Source: Gossypium raimondii (lineage: Eukaryota > Streptophyta > Magnoliopsida > Malvales > Malvaceae). Taken from it: a DNA stretch of 64,000 nt. Below are positions 12,850 to 23,765 of this stretch, one piece after another. The translations under genes were made by a program, and so were the position numbers. Under the pieces are notes generated by a model that made no database searches, was not told where the DNA came from, and saw nothing but the letters and a program-made list of their open reading frames with translations. The stretch is from positions 13,950,001-14,014,000 of the forward strand of contig NC_068569.1 of NCBI RefSeq assembly GCF_025698545.1. The letters run 5' to 3'. Positions within the stretch are counted from its first letter, which is position 1; every line of letters begins with the position of its first letter.

Positions 12850-15160
12850 TTTATATCAGTCGTTTTTATAAATTAACTTGTACTTATTCATTTTCCGAAC
12901 AACACAACATTTTAATAAAATAATATTTTTAAAAAACGTACCAACAACAAAAAGAAAATAGAAGTTAATAACTTGTGTTAACATCTGAAGTTTCCCAACA
13001 GTTGTCGCCTCTCTCGATACAGATAGGGTGTCACATTATGTCTGATTTTTCAAAACCTCAACACAACTACTTTATCAATTAATATCAAAGAAAAGAATGA
13101 GTTAAATGGTAAGAAGGTATCACCTAAAATGTTAACATGTAATGATTTTATAAAATTGTTATTTTAGTTTTCTATTAATTTTCTTTTTTTAACTCTTCAA
13201 CTTATATTTTTTGTCTGATAAAAATATATAAATTTAAATGTTGAAAAAATAAAGTTGGATGTGAAACCAATGTTAAAGGAATCAACATATTCTTCTGTTT
13301 TTCTGAATATATTTTTCGTCATCAATTTTCTTTGGCATTTAAGTAATTCATCAACATGGACATAAATAATATGCTTGGACTTTAAGAGAAAATATTGTAT
13401 GAAAAGTGATATTATTCATTTTCAATAGCTTAATATCACATCAATAATTTCATCTTGAATTGGATTTGATTTTTTTCAATATGAAAATGTTAATGTAGCA
13501 TTAAATTATTAAAAAAGAAATAAAGATGACGTGATGTCACTGTTTCATACAACTGGACTTTAATGGGTTGATCTCGGCAAAAAGAAAAGTGACAATGATG
13601 AGATTGAACCTCTTTCCACATTTAAAATTATTTTCACATTGTAGATTGCCCAAATAGGAATGATATAATTTGAATATAGACCTTATTCTCCAGGTTTGAT
13701 ATTTTTTTAAAGAAAATATTATGATTAATATCAATTGCGAATAATTTATAGATATGACATATAATATACACAATAAATACTTTTTTTTATAAATTAATGA
13801 GCAAATGTCATATTTATAGAATACTTTAAAAAAGGAGAGCAAAAATCAATTTGACAGTAATTATAATATCGAAAAAATTTAGAAACAAATTGGAGATGCA
13901 TCCACATAGTCAAATCGCTAAATTTTGTATCCTAGCATCGCTATCATCAAATCAACACGTTGATAAACACTGATCAACTAAGAAAAAACTGTCAAAAGTC
14001 CCCGGAGATCCACTATATCAGTAATGCACAAAAAAAACCAAGTCTTAAATAGTTTATCCTCCTCTTTATCATTTCGAATCTATCACCATCATTATGAATT
14101 ATCATGATAAAACCTTTAAAAACGGTATGATCACAATATTATATTAACAAGTATCAGATATACATAAAAAGAAAATAATTTTTAACTATAAGCAAATATT
14201 AAAACCAATCACCCCATATTATTGGGCATATGTTACAAAAATAAATAAGAATCCATTATTGCTGGTTGGTTGATAATTTCAGCTTTTAATTAGCAAGCCA
14301 GTTTTGCAATTTGGATTTTGGGTATTTTACGAAAACCTGTGTCAAGTCAATGGACTAATGAAATTTTCAAATAATATTAGTGATTTGGATTAAAATGTAG
14401 TACTAGTATTAATAAATTTAATCATCAACTTTTAAGAAGAATTAAATTATTGCTTTTAATGAAAATCTTGATTAAATCATTAATTTGTTAAACATGACAG
14501 CCTACATGGTAATTTACGTGTACTAGATCTCTTTTAATTTTTATAAATTATTTATAATTTTATTGAATATCGAATCAAATTGCTTTGGGCGTTTACCAAT
14601 GTCGAGAATTGACGATTATACAATTTGAACAATTTTGAATTCAATTCAAAGAAAAATTCAGTAAGTAAACTTCTGTTCTATTAAAGTAAAGAGAAGTTTC
14701 CCATTTATTCTTTTAAGGTTCTGTTTTGGTTTGAATTAAAAAAGAATGAGGCCTTTGGTCAATAAATAAAAATTCAATTACAAATTAACTGGTTGATAAG
14801 AATTTCGGGTTCCTTTTATTGAAAATTAAAATATTTTATAATTTTTAATTTTTGTTAACATGACATATAAAACAAATAGTGTCATGCCAGTATGAGTACA
14901 TCTTGACTACCACACAGTTACCACATTAATATTGTTAAAAGAAAACAATGTTTTAGCATTTTCATTAGAAAAAATGATTCATTTGGCTAATGTTAAAGGT
15001 TAAATTTAGCTAAAATAGAATAAGGATTAAATTGAAAAAATGTAAAATTGATAACTAAAAGTTCATTATTCCTACTAAAATATAAGGATCAAATCCCTAA
15101 TTTAAATATAGTATAAGAACCAAAATAATAATTTAATCTAAAAATATTTTACTAATGAAA
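12850..15160. other. AT-rich intergenic interval
   Basis: No supported gene. It holds long A/T runs and degenerate blocks of the 'AAATTGAAAAAATG...AAATTTAG' type near 15000-15140, common in plant MITE debris. The ORF at 13537-13842 (minus) is low-complexity AT sequence. Confidence 0.45.
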
Positions 15161-15180
15161 CGGAGTGGGCATAAATTGAA

Positions 15181-15331
15181 AGCCCAAATTCATCTTGATC
15201 TGATTCAAACATAAGCCCAGTCCACTTGCATAAAAGCTAACCATCATTTCGAATCCCAACAAAATAAAAACCCCGAACCAGACCCATTCCTGTCCTTCCC
15301 CCCTAGGACTATAATCTTTTCTTAAACCCTA
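15181..15331 (+). promoter_or_regulatory. Site II and telo-box motifs upstream of UTP6
   Basis: AGCCCA (reverse of TGGGCT, site II core) occurs at 15181 and 15214, and AAACCCTA (telo-box) at 15324-15331, 39 bp before the ATG. This pair is known from promoters of plant ribosomal-protein and ribosome-biogenesis genes. No TATA box is obvious, which fits that class. Confidence 0.6.
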
Positions 15332-15369
15332 AACACGCGCCCACTCTCTCAGCTCAGCACGAAGCAGCA

Positions 15370-18123
15370 ATGGCGGACGTAGTTCAATACCGTCTCGAGC
15401 GCATGGTGGACGAGCTCGATGACCTCGAAAGTCGAGGTATCTTCACTCGTCGCGAGATCGCCGAGATAGTTAAGCAACGTCGCAAGTTCGAATACCGACT
15501 CAAGCGGCCTTCTCCCCTCAAGCAAGATTTCATTGCCTATATCGACTACGAGACTCAGCTCGACGCTCTCCGCCGGCTCCGTAAAAAAGCTGCAACTCGT
15601 GAACTCTTGCGCCAAGGAAAGAAGAAGATCAAGACGAGAAAATCGGTTTCCGATTTCGCCCCCGTCTCGAGAATCATGGAGATATATAGACTTGCCGTTA
15701 TGAGGCATAAAGGAGATGTTGAGCTTTGGTTTCGGTATCTTGAGTTTTGTAGGCAGAGAAAGAATGGGAGAATGAAAAAGGTACGTTTTTTAATTTCTTA
15801 TTTTCTGTTTGGATATGGAAAAGAAGATTTCTTTTTGGTGGGGGTGTAATTTGGGTTTTAGAGGTGAATGATAATTTAAATTTGTTGATTTTTAAAAACT
15901 ATTGTAGGTTTTGGCCCAAGTGATTAGGTTCCATCCTAAGCTGCCAGGAGTTTGGATATATGCAGCAGCTTGGGAATTTGATCATAATTTGAATGTGGCA
16001 GCTGCTCGTGCTTTAATGCAAAGTGGTTTGAGAATGTGTCCTAACTCAGAAGACCTTTGGGTAGAGTATCTTAGGATGGAACTTACTTACCTTAACAAGC
16101 TAAAAGCTCGAAAGGTTGCTCTTGGGGAGGATAAAGGAACCTTAGTTCGTGATAAAAAGGATGCCGATGAAAAGCAATGGAAGGAGGAAAACAAAGATTT
16201 GTTTATGTCCCTTGATGATGAAGACAAAGAAAACAATGATCATGTGTCAGATGAAGAGTCTGGGAAGAAATTGGATTTGTTTTCAGAGCATGCATCGGGG
16301 CTTCTTAAAACGATATATGGTGGGGCAATTCAAGCACTTCCTTCTAGTTTTAGCCTCAGGAAACAATTTCTTGAGATACTGGAATCAATAGAGGTGGCAG
16401 ATTCAGAGGAGCTTCGTATTGAGATACTGAGGGATATGAAGAGAGACTTTTCAGCTGATCCTGAATATTGGAATTGGTTAGCAAGACTTGAAATGCCTGA
16501 TGCCTCAATTACGGGGGAGAAGAATGAAGATGCCATGCATTCTCGGTTGCAAAAGGCAGTTCAGGTTTGAAGCTATTAACTATATATTACCTAGTAAAAT
16601 TCTAGCGAGCATATTTATGAAATCATATACATTATTTCTCTGCCATGTACAGGTTTATGAAGAGGCAATAAAAGCAGTGCCTTCAGCCCCGATGTTTAAA
16701 TTGTACATAAATTTTTTGCTGGATGCCATTGCTTCTGAAAGAAGAGAAGTAGAAGCCTTTAGCTTATCCAATCATGCCTCCAGCTATATTTCAGATATCT
16801 TGAAGGTTTATGAGAAGGCTGAAACAACAGGGTGTCTTACTGAAGAACTTGCTTGCCAATGTATTTCATTTTACACACAACTGGGGAGATTGGAGGAAGC
16901 CAAGAAAGTAGCAGAGAACCTTTGCATTGGAAAACTTTCAGATTCGGTACAACTGTGGCTTTTAAGGGTTTCAGTAGAAATTAGATGTATCACAAAGGAT
17001 TCTCTTTCTCCTAGCAAGGCTGATGCATTATCCATCTTTGAACTTTTTAGAACTGTTCTAACAAAAATGTCAATATCAGAAGCTGAGAGCTTGTGGATAA
17101 TGGTATGTCTCAGCATTAATTTCCATCTTTGCTTTTCTGTTCTATTCAATGCTCTAGTTGATGTTTATTTGTTGATTATCCCCTTGCTGAATGAACCTTG
17201 GATTCCCTGAAGTCATGATTTGCCTAAACATATTGGATTGCGCTTTATCATCTGTGCATTGTTTGTGTATGAAAAGTTACTGTACTTTTATTTCTTCACC
17301 TACTACATCAGAAACAGAAAGGCAATAAAGTTGATGAGTATGAAAGTCCTGGTGTAATGCTATCTCGTTCTGCAGGCTCTCAAATTCTTTGCAAATCAGA
17401 AAAAATCTTTTGAGAAGCTGATTGAACTTTCTCTCAAAGCAGTCGCTAAATATGGTGGCAATGAGAATGGGTTCTCTCTTTCTTCAGCTGTAGTTAATTT
17501 CATCCTTCAAAAGGATGGACTTAAACATGCAAGAGAGGTTTATAAGCGGTATGTTCTCATCTCTTCAGTCAATGTTTCTTATTACTTCTATTTTGCCCTC
17601 GATTGTATCCCCAGAGGAATTTTAAGTTTTAAGAGTTGCTTGCTGATGTGCTTTTGCATCTATATGTTAAGTACCAGAACAGGATCAATTTGTCTAGAAA
17701 AGTTCTCCGTCAATGTTAGAAGTTTCTAACTTTTTGTCCTCTGCAAATTGTAGATTCCTGGCTCTACCTCATCCAGGTCTTGCATTATACAAAAATTGCA
17801 TTGAATTAGAGTCAAATCTCGCTTCTCTTGGCAACGAGGATTCTCTAGTAAATACCCGAAAGTTGTACGAAGCTGCGCTTGCAACTTATGACCAAGACAC
17901 TAGCTTATGGAAAGATTACCATTCCCTGGAAACTAAGGTGCGGTTTATGTGATTTCTTTCAAACCATTGGCTCGGATTCTAACTTGTATCATGTCCTCAC
18001 TCACTGTCTCCCAACCCATTTTTACAGTTGGGAACATCAGAAACTGCTGCTGCGATCTATTGGCGGGCTCGGAAATCCTTAAAGGACTCTGCTGTAGATT
18101 TTACTTCCCCTGATCAGTTATAA
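15370..18123 (+). CDS. UTP6: U3 snoRNA-associated protein 6 homologue (UTP6), 656 aa
   Basis: Six exons with GT-AG borders and consistent phases: 15370-15780, 15908-16564, 16653-17102, 17376-17548, 17754-17937 and 18028-18123, giving 656 residues, close to the plant family size. The N-terminus (MADVVQYRLERMVDELDDLE, then IFTRREIAEIVKQRRKFEY) is the U3_assoc_6 domain. The rest has HAT/TPR-like helical repeats, for example GDVELWFRYLEFCRQ, GVWIYAAAWEF, SEDLWVEYLRME and TSLWKDYHSLE. An acidic insert (DDEDKENNDHVSDEESG) sits at about residues 230-250. UTP6 belongs to the UTP-B part of the small-subunit processome in the nucleolus and supports early 18S rRNA processing. The start codon begins the conserved family N-terminus. 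It converges on the T-protein gene, with about 350 bp between stop codons. Confidence 0.93.
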
Positions 18124-18473
18124 TTTCTGCATATTTTTGACAGTTTCTGCAATTTTGATGTCCATTATCTTAGGGAAAACAGAGGAAATCCAGTAATCTT
18201 TAGTTCCAAAAGGGAATTTTGAGTAAATTTTAAACCATAACTCCAATAGACAGAGTAGTGTTAGATATGATTATACTACATGAACACGAGAAAAATAATT
18301 AAATTTAACACGCGATAAATTAACAAACCATAGCATGCCCTGTCAGTTAATAGAAAAACCAGACCCATTAGCATTAATTGCAGGGGCTTAAAAGTTTACA
18401 GGAAACAAGGAAACTCGATAACTGGAGCCAAGGAGAAATATGTTGGAGCTGAGCCTGAAATGTAAAATTGATC

Positions 18474-20247
18474 TTAGGATGGTTTGTAATATTTTGTAGG
18501 TACAAATGGCATTTTCGTGACAACCCCATCATAGGCCTTTCCCCTTACCAAAATCTTAGCTTTGGTGCCTGCCTTGTGTAACCCAGATTTCACGTATCCC
18601 ATTGCTATGTTCTTCTTAAGGCAAGGACTAAATCCTCCGCTGGTGATTTCACCAATGTTGTTCCCTTTCTCGTCCTGAATCTCACTGTGGGATCGAGGAG
18701 GTGGACCATTGGAGGTGAAGCCAACTCGCCTGATTGACGGCCCCTCTTCCAGTTGTTTAAGGATTACCTCAGCTCCTAGGAATCCACCTTCTGCTCTCCT
18801 CCTCTTCCCTATGGCCCAGGTCAGTCCAGCCTCCACTGGTGTTATATGTTGCTCCATGTCATTACCATATAAACACAGCCCGGCTTCAAGTCGGAGACTG
18901 TCTCGAGCTCCAAGTCCTGTCAACCTAACCTTCCCTCCAGATTTCTCCAAGATTGCTTTAGCAAGATCCACGGCATTTTCAGAGGGAACTGAGATTTCAA
19001 ATCCATCTTCACCAGTGTACCTACGATGGATTAAAGAGACAACTCATCAGTTGTCCTCCCACAGCATCCCAACAAGGGATAACATCACCATGCCAACCAA
19101 ATTACTCTTTGAATAGCAAGAAGAAATACAAATGGAAGCTTACCCCGTTCGAGTAAGAAAGCATAATGCACCATTGATATACATTATACGGAATTCCCCA
19201 AAATATAGCTTGCTCAGATCTTCCTTTGTAAGATGTTGAAGAACTGGTGCAGCGAGAGGACCCTGCAAGACAAAAGACGGGGATGTTTCAACTTTCTAAG
19301 ATGACATCCATTTATCTTCAAATTCAATTAAATGGCATATTCTACAAACCGTATCCACCATCATTGACAACACAAGACTAATTTTTTCTACATATAGTGA
19401 GAGGACAGGCTACAAACAGAGTAATAACAGCTAAACCCGAACAAGGTTCAATTGCCGCAGGCAATTCATTCTCTCAAAACCTGCAAACTGCAAGCACATC
19501 AAGCCACTCAAGAGTAAAAGGAAAACATTTGAACGGAGAAACATTTGCATGGAATGAACTCAAGAAAAAAGCAGAAGTATGCATTTCTGATTCAAAACAA
19601 TCACCAACAAGTTGCAGGGAAGCAAAATAATGAATCTATAAAGAGAATCAGAGCTGGAGACGTGCAACTAGAAGAGTCTAGAGATTAACCTGGAGAGCTA
19701 GGAGAGATCTCTCATCATGGATGTGCCATGAGACATCCCCACCTTTGGACTTGAATGCCTTCATATGCTCTTCGATGTGAGCCAGATCTTTATCCCTACA
19801 GCCTGCATTCACAACTAGGTAAATGTGATCATCCTTCACTTTGGTGATCACGGAATCATCAATCGCCCCTCCCTTCTCGTTTGTAAAAACAGTTAGTGTT
19901 CCCGTTCCAGGGGCGAGTCCAGCAACATCAGCAATGACGAGCTTTTCAAGGAATGGAACACAGTCCTTTCCCTTAAGGCTCAACCCACACATATGAGAAA
20001 CGTCAAAGAGTGAACCATTCTGCCTGCAATTCACCGTAGAGTCCATGATCGAGTCCTTGTACTGGATTGGCATGCTCCATCCAGCGAATGGGACCATCTT
20101 CCCACCATGAGCAACGTGGAAGTCATAAAGAACAGTCTTTTTCAGATCAGCTTCTGAAGCAAAGAATCGACGTGCTGCAGCCTTCTTGTCAGCCTGAGCT
20201 ACACGGCGTGTAATCGATTGCCCAAGATGCCAAAGACTTCCCCTCAT
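18474..20247 (-). CDS. GDCST: Aminomethyltransferase, T-protein of the glycine cleavage system, 407 aa
   Basis: Three coding exons on the minus strand, 20247-19690, 19262-19144 and 19020-18474, join in frame to 407 residues, the usual plant T-protein length. The first ~30 residues ([20 protein letters not shown]...) are rich in Arg, Ser and Ala and lack acidic residues, as in a mitochondrial presequence. Then come [31 protein letters not shown], and the GCV_T core [20 protein letters not shown]. The C-terminal barrel ([20 protein letters not shown]) ends at KYYKPS. With tetrahydrofolate the enzyme releases ammonia from the aminomethyl group on H-protein and forms 5,10-methylene-THF. It acts in the mitochondrial matrix and is a core photorespiration enzyme in leaves. 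A 773-bp intron (20251-21023) lies just upstream of the ATG, in the 5' leader. Confidence 0.95.
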
Positions 20248-20250
20248 CTT

Positions 20251-21136
20251 CTAAAGTTGAAAAATCTGACGAACAGTAATCTTCCAGAAATAAGTAGTAA
20301 CACAATCTTGTAACACTAAGAATAGCATTCACATCTCACTTTAAAAGTTGGGTAGTTGAAGATAGTCCAAGTAATGCTCAATTATGTGTTAAGGAAAACA
20401 AGTTCTAAGAAAAGTTGCACAAAAACAAACGACTAGCAACAGGCAAAAGCAGTAGTAAAGGAAATGATTCTAATTGAAAGGGGAAAGTGATTTTGACATC
20501 ATTGTGCTATATTCAAGTCAAATGGTTCTGGGAAATACCATAGGTCAAAAACATGATTAGCAAACAGAATGGAAATATGCGGTACATTTAACGCCTAAAG
20601 TTGAAGAGTAATTCAATGCAAATGCTTACTGGCTTCAAAATCACACGAGCAATCCAATGAACCGGTTCAATTTCAATGTTAAAGTCCAAAACCATATTAC
20701 TAATCAAACATCAAATGAACTTCACAGATGATATAACCCAAAACGATCTAGAAATCAGCATTGAACTATCCACGACAAACATTCACACACACACAAAAAA
20801 AAAAAAATCAGACCATCTCCAATGAAAAACACCCCATTATGCCCAAGTTTTAGAGATGTAAACGATCGGAACATAAAAGGGTAATTAACAAAAGAAACCA
20901 ATGCTGTCGCGTTATCAATCAAGTTCACCACAACATCATAAAGAAACAAATAATGATACCAAGTTGTTAAAGACATAAAAACAAACAATGAAATAAGAGA
21001 AAACAAGAGTGGAAAGGGCTTACAAAGAACCTTTCTTTGCGTTATTCTTCTTCAAAACTCAAAAGAGAGCAATTCAGATAGCACAATAGAACATTGCTCA
21101 GCTAAGAGATAAAAAAAAGGATAGCCTTTTATATAT
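20251..21136 (-). promoter_or_regulatory. 5'-leader intron and TATA box of the T-protein gene
   Basis: On the minus strand a leader exon ends TTCTTTG|GTAAGC-like at 21024, and the acceptor TTTAG|AAGATG lies at 20251-20252, giving a 773-bp leader intron. ATATATAAAA at 21136-21127 is a plausible TATA box. Leader introns of this type often raise expression (general knowledge). Confidence 0.6.
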
Positions 21137-21139
21137 GGG

Positions 21140-22320
21140 TGGAAGACATCCATTGGCAGTATTAAAAAAATTTAAAAAAATAATAGGATCAATTGATAGT
21201 AAATTAGCGGGTGAAGGAGGGCTTGTCGCAAAATCGAGAAAAACAAATAGCCAACAAAGCCACATCGTCAGCGAGTGGTGCTTAGAGGATTTTGGAGCTA
21301 TATATTTCACCACTTCCCAATCCTCTGTCTTGACCACCTCACCCACATGTATCTACTCGCTTAATCTAACGGCTGTCATGACGAGGAATCTAAATGTCTG
21401 TTGCTGATTTTAGGCGAGGCTAAATGTAATGGGCCTGTGATTGAACTGAGTTTAGAAACGAGTACAGGGGATAAGAGGGACCCTTACAGTTGAGAGATCA
21501 CCGTGAAGATAAAATATATTTTTTTGTTCATTTAAGAAAATACTGTTGTTACTACTTTAAAAATAAAAAGGAAATGAAGAGTTGATGAGATGAGACTTTT
21601 GCCAGGTCGACTACCCAAGGTAGGTGACGCTGGAATTAGCCAAAAGTTTTGTGGCAATAGTATTGATTTCCTTAATAGCAGAAGAAAATTGAAGAAAATG
21701 GGTTCCCGGAAATCTCAAAATTTGAGCATTCCAATTCATTCTACAGCGAGTAAGTATGTGCCGTGTCCAAAGCTATACCAGCAAGCTTATATGGTTCCCC
21801 CCATTGTATCAAACAGCAGCCTCCATGGATCCTGGAAATAGCTACTTGGGCTTAAATTTTAGACCCAAATGACTCAGTGACCCAGTCCCAAGCATACAAT
21901 GTTGAACACTTCTTAATCCTTCAAAAATAGTTGGAAGACTCAACAATGTCAACATCCAATCCATTGACCCTTTATTTCCTTGTGTTAACATACAATCTGA
22001 GAGACAAAGCCAATAATATTCATTTCTTCTACTTTAAAATTTGAAATTTCTTATTTTATATCTATACAATTCTTTCCCCCTTTTCAACAAAAGTAAAATA
22101 CGAAGAACAACCAAATAAAATAATCAACTTTAAAGAAAAGATGCATGAGCCATTACGTACATTTTCCATAGGTCAACCTTATCTCGTATAGTCTTTACAA
22201 AATTGTACAAATCATCTTTACAAAATTGTACAAAAAAAATATTATCAGTGGTTAATTGAGTGAATCAAAAAATCAATGAACAATCCTTGTATATATGCAC
22301 GTGTTGTGAGGATGAATCTC
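21140..22320. other. Intergenic interval
   Basis: No recognised gene. The ORF at 21590-21841 (plus, 83 aa) resembles nothing I know. From about 22150 the sequence belongs to the 3' flank of the duplicated At4g22030-like unit. Confidence 0.45.
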
Positions 22321-22326
22321 TATACG

Positions 22327-23607
22327 TTAAAACAACTTGCTTGCGAATTCATCAATGGGGCTTCCTTCTAGTCGAGAATAATTGGATTTTTTGGCTAGAT
22401 CTCTCAGCTGTGACACGCTTCTTCCCAATTGCAATGCCACCTTCATTTCAAACAACTCCCCGTTTTCTCTTTTCTCCAAATCGCTTTCACTCAGAGTCCA
22501 TTCAATTGATTCTTGCACAAGCTTGAAGAAACCGGCGTTGTTCCTATACATCTCGAACACCATACCAACTTGGCCACCGTGCTCGAATGTGTTGACAGCC
22601 GAAGCTAAAGCACCTGCAGCAGCTGCCATTATTGCTGCCCAAGGACCATTAATGGAGGGACCCATAAAGGCAGATCCTAGAGCTGCAATCCCAGTTAGTA
22701 ATGGCCCTGATGCAGCTAAAACTTTGTTCATCTTCAATGCCTTGTTGCCTAGCCTCTCGTAATCTTCACTGTCTTTTCTCTTAATCACCTCTACGACTTG
22801 TCTCATTTCCAGTTCCAGCTCCTCCGTCCATCCATTGCTCTCTACCTTTCCGTTAGAGTGCTTTTGTTTGTTTGTTTTCTGAGACTGGGTCTTTGGCCAC
22901 CAAACAGCAGGCTCTAAACTTTCCGGAAATTTTTCAAGCATTACGCCTAACAAGGGAAGAGGGTAAGCTTTATCAAGAGCCAACACTTTCTCCATAGCAT
23001 CTTTGACCTCTTCTTTGCTTGGAGAGCCAATGGCAAGTAGGGTTTCTATTTGTCCCTGGAGCTGCTTAAACAATCTCGTCGCATTACGCTGCTCTTCCAC
23101 AAGCTGTGAAGGTTGGATTTTGTTCATCATCACCAACATTCCCGTGGCTGCAGAGAACAAGAGAGTCGAAGCCAGCTTCAAACCCAAAACAGAAATCCCA
23201 GCGCCGCCAGTTGCCGTAACACCAGCCATGGTTGCGGCGGTGAGGGTGATCATGTTGATGGAGTTAAGAAGAAGGGCGTTCCAGTTTTCCCGTTGTTGGC
23301 CGACGTTGTTGTGGATCTCCACTCTATCAACAACGGACTCTAAGATAGCATAAAGTTGTACGGTAGCCATTGCAACAGATGAGCTTTCTTGAACCGGCCG
23401 TGTCTCACTCCCAATGACATTCTTTTCAAATGGGATTGTATTCACGAACCCATCCCTAGTATTCAATTCCACAGGTAAGCTTTTGGTTGGTACTTTTGGA
23501 ACGGAAAACCGTATTGATGGAAGCTTTGGGACAGATATAGCGGCATGGATTTGCTTTGAAGGAGAAGAAGAAAAGGCTAGAAAGTTAGAAGCTTGCAAAG
23601 AAGCCAT
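22327..23607 (-). CDS. Probable F-box protein At4g22030-like, copy 1, 426 aa
   Basis: Intronless gene. I place the start at the ATG at 23607 (MASLQASNFLAFSSSPSKQ) because the reading frame upstream opens only with TTG. The Ser-rich N-terminus could be an organellar targeting peptide (inference). The body has ATVQLYAILESVVDRVEIHN, then REN-WNALLLNSINMITLTAAT, Gly/Ala-rich hydrophobic helices (AGVTATGGAGISVLGLKLAS), a helix-rich centre, a basic linker (KTNKQKHSNGK), and a second Gly/Ala hydrophobic region (AASGPLLTGIAALGSAFM). Databases usually call this family 'probable F-box protein At4g22030', but I see no convincing F-box motif, so ubiquitin-ligase function should not be assumed. Two hydrophobic segments would also fit membrane association. 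A TATA-like TTATAAATATAG lies at 23765-23754. It has a near-identical tandem partner at 26006-27283. Confidence 0.8.
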   Translation of the reverse strand: MASLQASNFLAFSSSPSKQIHAAISVPKLPSIRFSVPKVPTKSLPVELNTRDGFVNTIPFEKNVIGSETRPVQESSSVAMATVQLYAILESVVDRVEIHNNVGQQRENWNALLLNSINMITLTAATMAGVTATGGAGISVLGLKLASTLLFSAATGMLVMMNKIQPSQLVEEQRNATRLFKQLQGQIETLLAIGSPSKEEVKDAMEKVLALDKAYPLPLLGVMLEKFPESLEPAVWWPKTQSQKTNKQKHSNGKVESNGWTEELELEMRQVVEVIKRKDSEDYERLGNKALKMNKVLAASGPLLTGIAALGSAFMGPSINGPWAAIMAAAAGALASAVNTFEHGGQVGMVFEMYRNNAGFFKLVQESIEWTLSESDLEKRENGELFEMKVALQLGRSVSQLRDLAKKSNYSRLEGSPIDEFASKLF

Positions 23608-23753
23608 GTGAGGGCGTTTCTTGTTTAAGATCTCTTCTGTTGGTGAACTTGTATTAGAAACAAAGTTCAAAAAACTGCGGCTTTGAGCAAATTAGAAAAG
23701 GGAGATGTTTGCTTGCAGATGTTAAGGATGAAAGGTGAGGGGGGCTTTGGAGG

Positions 23754-23765
23754 CTATATTTATAA
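23754..23765 (-). promoter_or_regulatory. TATA box of At4g22030-like copy 1
   Basis: TTATAAATATAG on the minus strand, about 147 bp upstream of the chosen ATG. The aligned position in copy 2 is TATAAATTAT. Confidence 0.5.

Noticed and set aside
22382-23353. Plus-strand ORFs opposite At4g22030-like copy 1
   Set aside because: Antisense shadows of the real minus-strand gene. The same shadows recur opposite copy 2.
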